NCBI RefSeq assembly: GCF_024341905.1
Contig: NZ_BQXY01000004.1
Location: forward strand, 1 to 49,868
Origin: Clostridium folliculivorans
GTDB taxonomy: Bacteria; Bacillota; Clostridia; Clostridiales; Clostridiaceae
DNA length: 49,868 nucleotides
Direction of reading: 5' to 3'
Each line of letters opens with the position of its first letter. The stretch's first letter is position 1. The translations under genes were made by a program, and so were the position numbers. Of this stretch, positions 27,512-37,106 are shown in pieces. The notes below the pieces were generated by a model. That model made no database searches and had not been told where the DNA came from. It was given only the letters and a program-made list of their open reading frames with translations.

Positions 27512-29326
27512 ATGAATGGTTTTAGTAGGTTTGTATTGGGTTCACTTAGGGTGGTATTCTTTCCTATAGTAATAGTAGCAACAATACTTCTAGGAATGTA
27601 CATAAATAAAAATATGTATTTATTTTCTGCAGCGGTTATGAGTTTAATACTATTGATAGGATTTGTTTTATACCAAATGATTAAAAAAGGATGTAGCAAA
27701 AGAACTATTCTAATATTTATATTCTTAATTGGATTTGTTCTCAGATTATCATGGGCTCTGTCAATAGATAACAGACCTATATCTGATTTTAATAGAGCTT
27801 ATGTAGTTGCTGGAGATTTTTTAGAGGGGGATCTTTATGGATTTCAAGGAACTCATTACATAGCTAGATTTCCTCATTTGACAGGTTTAGTATTATACTT
27901 CTCTTTGTTTAGATATATCTTTACTTATCCGCTAGTAGCTTTGAAAGTAGTAAATGTAATTCTTTCCTCTATAAACATAATTATTATATACGGAATATGC
28001 AGAATTATTTTTAAAGAGGACTTAAAAAAGGCATATTATGGTGCTTTCTTAACAGCGTTATATCCACCGCTAGTTATATATACTGGAGTATTTTGCACTG
28101 AGAATATGGCAATTCCTTTCTATCTTCTAAGTATATATACTTTTATATTAGGTCTAAATGGAAATAAGAAATACATGATAATATCAGGATTTCTTCTTAT
28201 GATAGGGCATTTTTTCAGAGCTGTTGGACAAGTTTTGATTATAGCATATTTTATGATGATTTTTATTTATACTAAGCAAAGTTGGTTAGTTAAAATAAAG
28301 AAAAGCTTGTTTATTGTTCTAACATTTATCATACCATTTTTAGCTATAAACAGTATATTGAAATATGAAGGTATAACACAGTATGATTTATGGAAAGGAA
28401 GTGAAACTGCTTGGACTTCGGTTCTTAAAGGTACCAACCAAGATAGTTGGGGGCGTTGGAATCATGAAGATGCAGCTATGATTGATAAATATGAAGGTGA
28501 TAATGAGGCCCTAGCAAATGCTTGTAAAGAAGAAATAAAAAGACGAATTACTACGACACCAGTAGGAAAACTAGCTGTTTTTTATCTGGCTAAGTTTTCT
28601 TTTCAATGGAGAGAGGGCGATTTTAGCGCATCATACTGGGCTGTACTAGGAGTTGATGGGGGGAAGATTGCTATAAATACTGAGGAGAGAGGGGCATTAT
28701 TATTTCAAGCTTTTTATGTGGTTCTTTTGATATTTAGTTATTTAAGTTTATATAATAAGAAATCATATAATAAAAATCCTTTAGTAATTATATTTTATGT
28801 GATTTTTTGTGGATATTCCTTATTGTATCTTATAACTGAGTCTCAAGATAGGTATTCTTTTATAGTTTGTTGGGTCATGATATTTATGGCTTTAAATAAT
28901 TCAAAAGAAACTATTGTGATAAGAGGAAAAGATCATATTATAAGTGGAGTTTTTAACAGTATATTAATTCCGATGACAACCTTTTATGTACTCACTAGCC
29001 TAAATATAAACTATGTTTTAAGTATTTCTTTAGGTTACTTAATAGGTGGAATTGTAAGATTTATATACACTAAAAGGAATTTTAAAAACATAAGATGTAA
29101 TATAAGAACATCTGTAGTACCTCTTCTAAGTTTAGTTTTATCTATGATAGTAAGTTCTTTAATGATGAGTATAAATATTACTCATAGTTTCATAAGGAAT
29201 AGTATAGTTCCTATACCTATTGCTATCATAGTTGGTTTAATTAATTATTTATTGCGAGTATTTTTAAGAGCAGAAAGAGACAAAGATAATGATCAAAACC
29301 TTAGCAAGCATCAAGTACCACTTTAG
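27512..29326 (+). CDS. GT-C-type membrane glycosyltransferase with a C-terminal GtrA-like region
   Basis: The 604-residue protein is largely hydrophobic, with roughly 13-15 membrane segments. Residues about 1-470 look like a GT-C (ArnT/PMT-like) polyprenyl-phosphate-sugar-dependent glycosyltransferase: an acidic motif IDNRPISDF in the first large loop, a membrane core, an extracytoplasmic loop, and SQDRYSFIVCW near the end of the core. The last 130 residues resemble GtrA: SGVFNSILIPMTTFYVL, YTKRNFKN, and the terminal GLINYLLRVFLRAER. GtrA-type proteins are thought to handle lipid-linked sugars. The acceptor is unknown. The ATG has AAGGAG upstream. No neighbour points to a pathway. Confidence 0.7.
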   Translation: MNGFSRFVLGSLRVVFFPIVIVATILLGMYINKNMYLFSAAVMSLILLIGFVLYQMIKKGCSKRTILIFIFLIGFVLRLSWALSIDNRPISDFNRAYVVAGDFLEGDLYGFQGTHYIARFPHLTGLVLYFSLFRYIFTYPLVALKVVNVILSSINIIIIYGICRIIFKEDLKKAYYGAFLTALYPPLVIYTGVFCTENMAIPFYLLSIYTFILGLNGNKKYMIISGFLLMIGHFFRAVGQVLIIAYFMMIFIYTKQSWLVKIKKSLFIVLTFIIPFLAINSILKYEGITQYDLWKGSETAWTSVLKGTNQDSWGRWNHEDAAMIDKYEGDNEALANACKEEIKRRITTTPVGKLAVFYLAKFSFQWREGDFSASYWAVLGVDGGKIAINTEERGALLFQAFYVVLLIFSYLSLYNKKSYNKNPLVIIFYVIFCGYSLLYLITESQDRYSFIVCWVMIFMALNNSKETIVIRGKDHIISGVFNSILIPMTTFYVLTSLNINYVLSISLGYLIGGIVRFIYTKRNFKNIRCNIRTSVVPLLSLVLSMIVSSLMMSINITHSFIRNSIVPIPIAIIVGLINYLLRVFLRAERDKDNDQNLSKHQVPL

Positions 29327-29694
29327 GAGTATAGATAGTATATAAATAATTATTAATACAATACTTTTCGGCCGATTATTACATTCAGCTATAAATGGTA
29401 TTAACTTTAATTTAATGGTAGTAATATAGTAAGCATGATGAAAGAAAACATGTAGAAGATAGTTATTTGACATGGGAAAGGTTTATATTAAGTGACTATT
29501 ATAGGAATAAAGATAATAATAAATATAAATGATTATGTATATAAGGCTAAATTAAGTAACTTATTGCTTAAATTAGCCTTATTTTATTAATAAAAATATT
29601 TAAATCATGTATTTTAGATATATTTGGTTGAAATACCACAAGAAAAAAATTAAAATATATATTATATACGAAAGGTTAGGAATATGAGGTTGAT
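29327..29694. other. Intergenic region after the glycosyltransferase gene
   Basis: I see no gene here. It contains a strong terminator at 29541-29588, about 215 nt after the glycosyltransferase stop, leaving an unexplained AT-rich stretch before it. The ribosome binding site of the MazG-like gene (GAGGT) is at the end. Confidence 0.55.
29541..29588 (+). terminator. Rho-independent terminator
   Basis: ATAAGGCTAAATTAAGTAA (29541-29559) pairs almost perfectly with 29564-29582 and is followed by a T-rich stretch. The outer stem carries AAGGCTAA/TTAGCCTT. It probably ends the glycosyltransferase transcript. Confidence 0.85.
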
Positions 29695-30015
29695 ATGATG
29701 AAAAAAGATAATTTCAATATTATGTCTGATATAAAAATTATAGAAGATTTAAAAGCCCAACTACTATGCATAATAGCAGAATTCTTTAGATTATTAACTA
29801 AAGGAAGTAATGTTGCACATGATGCAGTACTAGAATGCATTTCCGGGGCAATAATAATTTTATATCTATTAGCAGATAAATTAGGTTACTCATTTATTGA
29901 GGTAGACGAGGATATGAAGAAAAAAATTAAGGTTGGTATTGTAGAGGGGGATAATATAGAAAAGGATGGTAAAAACTTAAGTAGATTGCATAGCCATCTT
30001 AAAGAAAGAAATTAA
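29695..30015 (+). CDS. MazG-like family protein
   Basis: The 106-residue protein (KIIEDLKAQLLCIIAEFFRLLTKGSN, then LECISGAIIILYLLADKLGYSF) looks like the clostridial MazG-like family, an all-helical relative of nucleotide pyrophosphohydrolases. The acidic metal-binding EExxE pattern of active MazG enzymes is not evident, so activity is doubtful. It is found upstream of yybS-gdpP-rplI in other clostridia, as here, 16 nt before yybS. Tandem ATGs at 29695 and 29698; either may be used. Confidence 0.7.
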   Translation: MMKKDNFNIMSDIKIIEDLKAQLLCIIAEFFRLLTKGSNVAHDAVLECISGAIIILYLLADKLGYSFIEVDEDMKKKIKVGIVEGDNIEKDGKNLSRLHSHLKERN

Positions 30016-30031
30016 CCTTTGGAGGAAAATA

Positions 30032-31027
30032 ATGAAAGAAAGTAAGTATACGGCAAGATCTACGGTAGAGGCAGGATTGATGTCAGTAATCGTATTTATA
30101 ATTCTTATGATTACTACATATGTTCCAGTAATAGGAATGGCCGGTTTCTTTGTCTTACCAGTGCCAATAACGTTATTATATTTAAGGCATAATAAAGTAG
30201 TTGCTATATTATCGGTTATAGTTAGTACCATTTTAATTAGTATGTTCTACAATCCTTTATTAGCGATAGCTTCAGCTGTTTTATATGGAGTATCCGGTTT
30301 ATCATTAGGTTTTTGTATATCAAGAGGATTTAAATCAACATTGACTTTAGTTATAACAAGTATAGCTAATTTAATTGGTATTATTATAAACGTGTATCTG
30401 ACAGTACTATTGGTAACAAACGTAAGTTTAGTACAAATGATTCAACAGATGATAGATCAAATGAAGATGGCAGGAGACATATATAAGAATGCTGGAATTG
30501 ATATGAGCACAAACCCTGCATATCAACAAATACAACAACTTAATGTGAATACTATTTTATTCATGATTCCAGCGGTATTAATCGCTTGTACCGCAATAAT
30601 ATCATTATTAAATTATGTAATAGCTAAAAAGATGCTAAAGAGATTTGGACACAAATTTGATCCAATAAGAAATTTTATGAATTGGTATTTAGATAATAGA
30701 GTTGGTGCGCTCGTGATTTCTATTGTCTGTTTGGGAATAATCTTAAAGTCTAGGGGAGTTATGGTTGGAGACTATATACTTACTAGTTCAATGACAATAT
30801 TGCAGTTTACATTAATAATTGTAGGAACATCTATTGTATACTACTATTTAAAGACTAAGACTAATGTGAAAAATGGAATTGCTATTGCCATATGTATATT
30901 TATAGTTTTTTCAGGGGTTTCAAGTGTAGCTTTTTATATTGGCCTAGTAGATTTAGTGTTTGATATTAGAGGCCTGGATCCAAACAGCCTTGGAAATGCC
31001 TTGAGAAAAAAATTTATAAAGAAGTAG
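30032..31027 (+). CDS. yybS: YybS-family (DUF2232) membrane protein
   Basis: The 331-residue protein has about eight membrane segments, beginning GLMSVIVFIILMITTYVPVIGMAGFFVLPVPITLLYLRHN, characteristic of DUF2232/YybS. Gene order yybS-gdpP-rplI is conserved across Firmicutes. Function unknown; the fold resembles ECF-transporter substrate-binding components, which is only suggestive. ATG with TTGGAGG upstream. Confidence 0.88.
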   Translation: MKESKYTARSTVEAGLMSVIVFIILMITTYVPVIGMAGFFVLPVPITLLYLRHNKVVAILSVIVSTILISMFYNPLLAIASAVLYGVSGLSLGFCISRGFKSTLTLVITSIANLIGIIINVYLTVLLVTNVSLVQMIQQMIDQMKMAGDIYKNAGIDMSTNPAYQQIQQLNVNTILFMIPAVLIACTAIISLLNYVIAKKMLKRFGHKFDPIRNFMNWYLDNRVGALVISIVCLGIILKSRGVMVGDYILTSSMTILQFTLIIVGTSIVYYYLKTKTNVKNGIAIAICIFIVFSGVSSVAFYIGLVDLVFDIRGLDPNSLGNALRKKFIKK

Positions 31028-31060
31028 CCTTAAAATTATTTTTAAGGGGGAGATCAAAAT

Positions 31061-33040
31061 ATGAATAATTCTAAGACGACTAAATCAAGCTACATGATTT
31101 CAATAATTATTTGTATAATACTATCTCTGATTATATTATTTCAAGGCTATATGTATTTTGCTTATATTCTCTTACTGATAACAATAGGGTTAAGTATTTA
31201 TTATTTTAATTATAGATCTAAATCAGAGAATAAGGATCAAAATTCTTATGGTGAAACTGTAGAGTCTAAAGAGATAAATGTTACGTATATAGTTGAAGAT
31301 TTTGTGAGAGAAACTATGATGCTGCAGATATATCCATTAGTAATTATAAAAGAAAATGGAGAAGTCATTTGGCATAATAAAGTATTTGAAGATACATTTG
31401 AATCAATTAATTATAACGGAGAAGTTATTTCATCGATAGTAAGGGGATTAGAACTTGATGAAATAATGAAATTATCTAATGGGATTTACTATAAAGCAAA
31501 GTTGAATAAACGCATATATGAGATTTATTCAAGAAACTTAAAATTAGAAGAGAATGATAATATACACTTAGTTTATTTTAATGATATAACTAATATAACA
31601 GAAGCAACTAAGGAAAGTGTAATGCTTATAGAAGTTGATAATTTGAGTGAAGTTGTAAAAATGACAGAAGAGAATAATGGTCCATTTCTTATAGCAGAGG
31701 TAGAAAAAAATATAAATTTATATGCTCAAGCACTTAATGCTATGATAAGAAAATATGACAACAATAAATATGTGCTTTCGGTACCTGATTATAATATAGA
31801 TTCTCAAATTGCCACAAAATTTGATATACTAGATAAGGTAAGAGAAATAAATTTAGGTAATAAGATGGAGGTTACACTAAGTATTGGCGTTGGGAGAGGA
31901 GGTAGCTCACCATCCCAAAATCATGCTTATGCGATTACAGCAAAGGAACTAGCGCTTGGAAGAGGTGGGGATCAAGCTGTAGTAAAAAAAGGTGAGAAAC
32001 TTTCTTTCTTTGGTGGTAATAAGAAAGAGCTAGAAAAAAGAACGAGAGTAAGAGCAAGAGTTGTTGGGCATGCATTAAAAGACTTAATATATGAAAGCAG
32101 TAAAGTATATATAATGGGACATAAGAATCCTGATATGGATTGTTTTGGTGCTGCGGTAGGAATTGCTGCAGTAGTACGTCAATTGGGTAAGCAATGCAAT
32201 ATTGTTCTCAATAATGATAATAAAGCTATCGATGGTTTTTTAGATAAGATAAAGCAAATTAAAGACTATGATGATGTATTTATTAACTCAGAATCTGCAG
32301 CAAGTAGTATAGATGATGATACTCTGCTTATAATTGTTGATGTGCATAGCAGGGGATATGTTTTAGATAAAAATATATATGAAAAAAGTAAGAAGATTGT
32401 TATAATTGATCATCATAGGAGAAGTCCTGATTTTATAGAAGGAGCTCTTCTGACATATATTGAAGTATATGCATCATCAACATCAGAGTTAGTTACTGAA
32501 ATTGTTCAATATATGCTTGAAAAACCAAAGTTACACCAGCTTGAAGCTGAAGCACTTCTTGCAGGTATAGCTATGGATACGAAGAATTTTGTGTTTAAGA
32601 CAGGTGTAAGAACTTTTGAAGCTGCATCTTTTCTTAGAAGGGCTGGAGCAGATACAGTTGATATAAAGAGATTCTTTAGTAATGATTTAAAGAGTTATAT
32701 CCAAAAAGCAGAAACTATAAGATCTGCAGAAGTGGTAAATAATATAGCTATTGCTGTATGTCCACCAAATATTACACAAACTGTAATAGCTGCACAAGTT
32801 GCGGATGATTTACTAAATATTACAGGTATTCAAGCCTCCTTTGTTTTTGTTAAAATAGATAGAGACATTCACATAAGTGGAAGGTCCTTAGGTGATGTTA
32901 ATGTTCAAGTTATTTTAGAATCCCTTGGAGGCGGTGGTCACATGACTATGGCAGGTGCTAAGCTAACAGATGTAGCTATAGAAGATGCAAAAAAAATATT
33001 ACAAAAAGCTATATCAGAAAACTTAAGGGAAGGTGAATAA
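31061..33040 (+). CDS. gdpP: Cyclic-di-AMP phosphodiesterase GdpP
   Basis: GdpP hydrolyses the second messenger c-di-AMP, which controls potassium, osmotic balance and beta-lactam tolerance. The 659-residue protein has two N-terminal membrane segments (10-48), a PAS-like domain (about 80-175), a degenerate GGDEF domain (about 185-310) and a DHH/DHHA1 phosphodiesterase. Metal ligands are visible in MGHKNPDMD (H354, D358, D360), VDVH (D427) and DHHRR (450-454), and the C-terminal [11 protein letters not shown] is present. ATG with AAGGGGGAG upstream. It ends 1 nt before rplI. Confidence 0.96.
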   Translation: MNNSKTTKSSYMISIIICIILSLIILFQGYMYFAYILLLITIGLSIYYFNYRSKSENKDQNSYGETVESKEINVTYIVEDFVRETMMLQIYPLVIIKENGEVIWHNKVFEDTFESINYNGEVISSIVRGLELDEIMKLSNGIYYKAKLNKRIYEIYSRNLKLEENDNIHLVYFNDITNITEATKESVMLIEVDNLSEVVKMTEENNGPFLIAEVEKNINLYAQALNAMIRKYDNNKYVLSVPDYNIDSQIATKFDILDKVREINLGNKMEVTLSIGVGRGGSSPSQNHAYAITAKELALGRGGDQAVVKKGEKLSFFGGNKKELEKRTRVRARVVGHALKDLIYESSKVYIMGHKNPDMDCFGAAVGIAAVVRQLGKQCNIVLNNDNKAIDGFLDKIKQIKDYDDVFINSESAASSIDDDTLLIIVDVHSRGYVLDKNIYEKSKKIVIIDHHRRSPDFIEGALLTYIEVYASSTSELVTEIVQYMLEKPKLHQLEAEALLAGIAMDTKNFVFKTGVRTFEAASFLRRAGADTVDIKRFFSNDLKSYIQKAETIRSAEVVNNIAIAVCPPNITQTVIAAQVADDLLNITGIQASFVFVKIDRDIHISGRSLGDVNVQVILESLGGGGHMTMAGAKLTDVAIEDAKKILQKAISENLREGE

Positions 33041-33041
33041 A

Positions 33042-33488
33042 ATGAAAGTTATATTATTACAAGATGTTAAGAAGTTAGGTAAGAAAGGTGATGTTATAGA
33101 GGCATCAGATGGATACGCTAGAAACTATTTATTTCCTAGGAATCTAGCAGAACAAGCAAATGATTCAAATCTTCATGTATTAAACGCTAAGAAGGAAACT
33201 GAAAGAAGAAAGAAACTTGCTGAAATTGAAGAGGCTCAAAAGTTAGCTGATGAACTTAAAAATAAAGAAATAAAAATTGTAGCAAAAACAGGCGATAGTG
33301 GAAGACTATTTGGAGCTATAACTAGCAAAGATGTAGCTGAATTGATAAAGAAACAATACAACGTGACAATCGATAAGAAAAAGATAGTCATGGATACATT
33401 AAAGCTAGCTGGAACTTATGATATAGAAGTAAAATTATACCCAGAAGTTAGCACTAAGATGAAGGTTGTTATTGCTCCACAAGTATAA
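33042..33488 (+). CDS. rplI: Large ribosomal subunit protein bL9
   Basis: L9 is a two-domain protein on the 50S surface near the L1 stalk. The 148-residue sequence begins [18 protein letters not shown], followed by [13 protein letters not shown], the long connecting helix, and the C-terminal [16 protein letters not shown]. The ATG at 33042 is chosen over the GTG at 33033, which falls in the ribosome binding site GGAAGGTG inside gdpP. Translation is likely coupled to gdpP. Confidence 0.97.
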   Translation: MKVILLQDVKKLGKKGDVIEASDGYARNYLFPRNLAEQANDSNLHVLNAKKETERRKKLAEIEEAQKLADELKNKEIKIVAKTGDSGRLFGAITSKDVAELIKKQYNVTIDKKKIVMDTLKLAGTYDIEVKLYPEVSTKMKVVIAPQV

Positions 33489-33502
33489 GGAGGAGTCATA
33501 GT

Positions 33503-35404
33503 TTGAAATCACAAAATGATATAGATGTTTTACAAGATATATTTAAGAGCGGAATGAACTTAGAATCACAAGTTAGTGTTCTTTTTGAGGTTGCAAAGAA
33601 TGTTCTTGATGAAGGTGCTGTTAGAGCAAGAACTGTAAGACATAAATTAAATAAATATGTTAAATCAAGAAATGTTTACGATAGATTATATGCATTAAAT
33701 AAGATAGTTTCAGATGGTAAGGGATTAAAAGCCGTACCATCTGAAGCTAATTTACATGAAGCTTTAGAGGATACATATGGATGGCTTTCAGAAGAGTTAG
33801 CAAGAAAGTATATTCAGAGTAGGATTGAAGAACAAGTTCAAGATGCTATCATGGAAAAACAAGACAAGTATATTGATGAGATGAAGCTTGGAATTATAAG
33901 AAAACAAAAAGGTCCTGAAAATGCAAAGACTTTAAAGAAATATGCCCAGTTTGAAACACTGGATGCAAAGGTACCTAATAAGAATATAATGAGCTTAGTT
34001 AGGCCATCATCTTTTGACGAAGTAATTGGACAAGAAAGAGCTATAAAGTCACTAATTTCTAAATTAGCTTCACCATATCCACAGCATATTATATTGTACG
34101 GGCCTCCAGGAGTAGGTAAAACAACTGCAGCTAGACTAGCATTAGAAGAAGCTAAAAAGCTTAGCTTTACACCATTTAATGATAAGTCTAATTTTGTAGA
34201 GGTAGATGGTACAACATTAAGATGGGATCCTAGAGAAATAACAAATCCATTATTAGGTTCAGTTCATGATCCTATATACCAAGGAAGTAAAAGAGATTTA
34301 GCTGAGGTAGGAGTTCCAGAGCCAAAGCCAGGTCTAGTAACGGATGCACACGGAGGAGTTTTATTCATAGACGAAATAGGAGAATTAGATGATATCCTTC
34401 AAAATAAGCTTTTAAAAGTTTTAGAAGATAAAAGAGTTGAATTCTCCTCATCATACTATGATCCAGACGACGAAAATACTCCAAAGTATATAAAGTATCT
34501 ATTTGAGAACGGAGCACCAGCAGATTTTGTGCTTATTGGAGCAACAACAAGAGATCCTGGCGACATAAATCCAGCTTTAAGATCAAGATGTACAGAAGTT
34601 TATTTTGAGCCTCTTACTGTCTCAGATATTAAAACTATAATAATAGATGCTTCTGATAAGCTTCAAGTTGCGCTTGAAGAAGGTGTAGATGAATTAATAT
34701 CAAGATATACCATTGAAGGTAGAAAGGCTGTAAATATACTTTCTGACGCTTATGGATATGCTTTGTATAATTTCAAGGACAATGTGCCTGAAAAAGTGAC
34801 TGTTACATTAAAAGATGTAGAGGAAGTTATTTCAATAGGTAGATATATACCTTATGAAAGAGTTGATAGTGATACAAAATCAGAAATAGGACACATATAT
34901 GGCTTAGGTGTATCGGGATTTTTAGGCTCTACAATAGAGATAGAAGCAACTGTTTTTGAAGCTAAGGACAAAGGAACTGGACAAGTTAGATTTAATGAAA
35001 CAGCTGGTTCTATGGCAAAGGATTCTGTATTTAATGCAGCATCAGTTATAAGAAAGATAACTGATAAAGATATTAAAGATTATGACATACATGTAAATGT
35101 AATTGGTGGAGGAAATATTGATGGTCCTTCAGCAGGAGCAGCTATAACCGTATGTATAATTAGTGCTTTGCTTAACAAGCCTATAAGACAAGATATAGCT
35201 GTTACTGGAGAGATATCCCTTAGAGGGAAGATTAAACCTGTAGGTGGAATATTTGAAAAGGTATATGGAGCTAGAAGAAAAGGAATAAAGCTAGTGGTAG
35301 TTCCTAAAGACAATGAAAAAGAAGTGCCTCTAGGTCTAAAGGATATAGAAGTAAAAGCTGTTGAAACTATAGAATCGCTTATGGAAATAGTTTTCGAGGT
35401 ATAA
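33503..35404 (+). CDS. lonC: Lon-family ATP-dependent protease LonC
   Basis: The 633-residue protein lacks the classical N-terminal Lon domain. Residues 1-160 are a helical region, then an AAA+ module follows with Walker A GPPGVGKT (200-207) and LFIDEIGELD. The C-terminal Lon protease domain has the Ser-Lys dyad Ser543 (GPSAGAA) and Lys586 (GGIFEKVYGA), with the usual 43-residue spacing. It matches the sporulation-associated LonC type of spore formers, usually between rplI and dnaB. Start TTG with AAGGAGGAG upstream. A terminator follows. Confidence 0.9.
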   Translation: MKSQNDIDVLQDIFKSGMNLESQVSVLFEVAKNVLDEGAVRARTVRHKLNKYVKSRNVYDRLYALNKIVSDGKGLKAVPSEANLHEALEDTYGWLSEELARKYIQSRIEEQVQDAIMEKQDKYIDEMKLGIIRKQKGPENAKTLKKYAQFETLDAKVPNKNIMSLVRPSSFDEVIGQERAIKSLISKLASPYPQHIILYGPPGVGKTTAARLALEEAKKLSFTPFNDKSNFVEVDGTTLRWDPREITNPLLGSVHDPIYQGSKRDLAEVGVPEPKPGLVTDAHGGVLFIDEIGELDDILQNKLLKVLEDKRVEFSSSYYDPDDENTPKYIKYLFENGAPADFVLIGATTRDPGDINPALRSRCTEVYFEPLTVSDIKTIIIDASDKLQVALEEGVDELISRYTIEGRKAVNILSDAYGYALYNFKDNVPEKVTVTLKDVEEVISIGRYIPYERVDSDTKSEIGHIYGLGVSGFLGSTIEIEATVFEAKDKGTGQVRFNETAGSMAKDSVFNAASVIRKITDKDIKDYDIHVNVIGGGNIDGPSAGAAITVCIISALLNKPIRQDIAVTGEISLRGKIKPVGGIFEKVYGARRKGIKLVVVPKDNEKEVPLGLKDIEVKAVETIESLMEIVFEV

Positions 35405-35411
35405 TAAAACT

Positions 35412-35460
35412 ATGAGGCTGTCCATAATGTATAATGATGCATTATGTGCAGCCTCATTTT
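35412..35460 (+). terminator. Terminator after lonC
   Basis: ATGAGGCTG (35412-35420) pairs with CAGCCTCAT (35449-35457); an inner stem CATAATG (35423-35429)/CATTATG (35440-35446) extends it. TTTTG follows. It closes the yybS-gdpP-rplI-lonC unit. Confidence 0.88.
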
Positions 35461-35559
35461 GTTAATTAAAAAAGTAGTTATTTTCATAAATGTATTGATT
35501 AATTATTAAAAGAAATTCATAATATTATATGCAAATATAATGGAGAAGGAGCGAATCAT

Positions 35560-36897
35560 ATGGATAATACACCTATCATGAGGAGTTTACCACAGAGTAT
35601 AGAAGCTGAACAATCAGTGCTTGGCTCTATGATAATCGATAGGCAAGCAATAGCTCAGGCTGCAGAAGCGTTAACACCTGATGACTTTTATAGGGAAGCT
35701 CATAAGGTTATTTTTTTAAGCATATCTGAGATGATTCAAAAAGATCAACCTATTGATTTGGTAACTCTATTAGAATATTTGAAGGCTACAGACAGGTTAG
35801 AGAAAGCAGGGGGGATGACTTACGTAACTGAAATAAGTGGTTCTGTACCAACTACTGCTAACTTGAGTTCTTATATAAAGATAGTGTCTGAGAAGGCTAC
35901 TTTAAGAAAATTAATAAGATCTTCTACTGAAACAATAGAAGATTGCTACAATAGTCAGGATAATGTTGAGAAGGTAGTAGACTCAGCTGAAAAGAGAGTC
36001 TTTGAAATAGGAGAAAAAAGAAATACTGGAGATTTTGAATCTTTAAGTACAATACTTGAAAGAGGCTTTGCCGAAATTGAGAGACTTTTTAATGACAAGG
36101 GTGCTTTAACTGGAGTAGCTTCTGGCTTTGTTGATTTAGATTCTAAAACTTCAGGTTTCCAAAAAGGAGACATGGTTCTAATAGCAGCAAGACCTTCAAT
36201 GGGAAAAACTACTTTTGCTCTTAATATATGTGAAAATGCTGCTCTTAGAGATGGTAAAAGTGTAGTTATATTTTCTTTAGAAATGCCTAAGGAGCAATTA
36301 GCTTATAAGCTTTTGTGCTCTGAAGCAAACGTAGATATGGTTAGTCTTAGGACTGGTAATTTAGAAGATAAGGATTGGGAGAATATAGCTAGGGCAGCTG
36401 GCCCGTTATCTTCAGCTAAGATATATATAGATGATACAGCTGGTGTAACTGTAATGGAAATGAGATCGAAATGTAGAAGACTTAAGATGGAGTATGGTAT
36501 AGATTTGATAATGATAGATTACCTCCAGCTTATGAGTGGAAGCAGTACATCAGGGGAAAGTAGACAACAAGAGGTTTCAGAAATATCAAGAAGTATAAAA
36601 GCATTAGCTAAAGAGATGCAATGTCCTGTTATAGCTTTATCTCAGTTATCTCGTGCACCTGAACAAAGAGCAGATCATAGACCGATGTTATCTGACCTTA
36701 GAGAATCTGGTTCAATAGAACAGGATGCTGACTTAGTTATGTTTTTATATAGAGATGAATATTATAACAAAGAAACTGATGATAAAAATGTTGGTGAATG
36801 CATAATCGCTAAACATAGAAATGGTGAAGTTGGTACAGTTAAACTTGCATGGCTTGGACAATATAGTAAGTTTGGTAATTTGGATGTAGTTCATTAA
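35560..36897 (+). CDS. dnaB: Replicative DNA helicase DnaB
   Basis: DnaB is the hexameric helicase at the fork (called DnaC in B. subtilis). The 445-residue protein has the N-terminal collar domain (1-105, RSLPQSIEAEQSVLGSMI), a linker helix, and a RecA-like motor with Walker A ARPSMGKTT (210-218), Walker B LIMIDYLQLM, and SDLRESGSIEQDADLV. The C-terminal KHRNGEVGTVKL is typical. ATG with GGAGAAGGAG upstream. Confidence 0.97.
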   Translation: MDNTPIMRSLPQSIEAEQSVLGSMIIDRQAIAQAAEALTPDDFYREAHKVIFLSISEMIQKDQPIDLVTLLEYLKATDRLEKAGGMTYVTEISGSVPTTANLSSYIKIVSEKATLRKLIRSSTETIEDCYNSQDNVEKVVDSAEKRVFEIGEKRNTGDFESLSTILERGFAEIERLFNDKGALTGVASGFVDLDSKTSGFQKGDMVLIAARPSMGKTTFALNICENAALRDGKSVVIFSLEMPKEQLAYKLLCSEANVDMVSLRTGNLEDKDWENIARAAGPLSSAKIYIDDTAGVTVMEMRSKCRRLKMEYGIDLIMIDYLQLMSGSSTSGESRQQEVSEISRSIKALAKEMQCPVIALSQLSRAPEQRADHRPMLSDLRESGSIEQDADLVMFLYRDEYYNKETDDKNVGECIIAKHRNGEVGTVKLAWLGQYSKFGNLDVVH

Positions 36898-36971
36898 TTA
36901 ATGCTTAATATTTTTATTACAAATATATAATAAATTATATAAGAAATAAAAACGAGAGGTGAATAACAATT

Positions 36972-37031
36972 ATGGAATGTGACGGGCATAGTTGCTTAAA
37001 ACACATTGAAAAATTGAATACTAAGAAGTAG
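36972..37031 (+). CDS. Candidate leader peptide upstream of mgtE
   Basis: A 19-codon ORF, MECDGHSCLKHIEKLNTKK, begins with ATG behind AGAGGTG at about 10 nt and ends at 37029-37031, 75 nt before mgtE. The ORF overlaps the left arms of two hairpins (36988-36997 with 37036-37045, and 37028-37037 with 37076-37085). The second hairpin ends just before the mgtE ribosome binding site. Position and structure suggest a regulatory leader rather than a functional protein, but the two Cys and two His could also bind metal. No homologue is known to me. Confidence 0.5.
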   Translation: MECDGHSCLKHIEKLNTKK

Positions 37032-37085
37032 AAGGAAGCAACTATACTTAAACATTTTATATTGTTTGACATACTTTCCTTCTAC
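36988..37085 (+). promoter_or_regulatory. Paired hairpins in the mgtE leader
   Basis: ATAGTTGCTT (36988-36997) is exactly complementary to AAGCAACTAT (37036-37045). GTAGAAGGAA (37028-37037) is exactly complementary to TTCCTTCTAC (37076-37085). The two stems share positions 37036-37037, so full formation of one hinders the other. Neither is followed by a T-run, so control would act on translation or RNA stability. It does not look like the M-box magnesium riboswitch. Confidence 0.6.
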
Positions 37086-37106
37086 ATGGTGAGGAGGAAA
37101 AGTAAA

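Noticed and set aside
37062..37106. N-terminal extension of mgtE from TTG 37062
   Set aside because: It runs through the leader hairpin, has no ribosome binding site, and MgtE homologues start near the ATG at 37107.
36901..37106. Possible M-box magnesium riboswitch before mgtE
   Set aside because: The conserved M-box start (TTAGGTGAGGCTCCT) and the three-arm core are absent.
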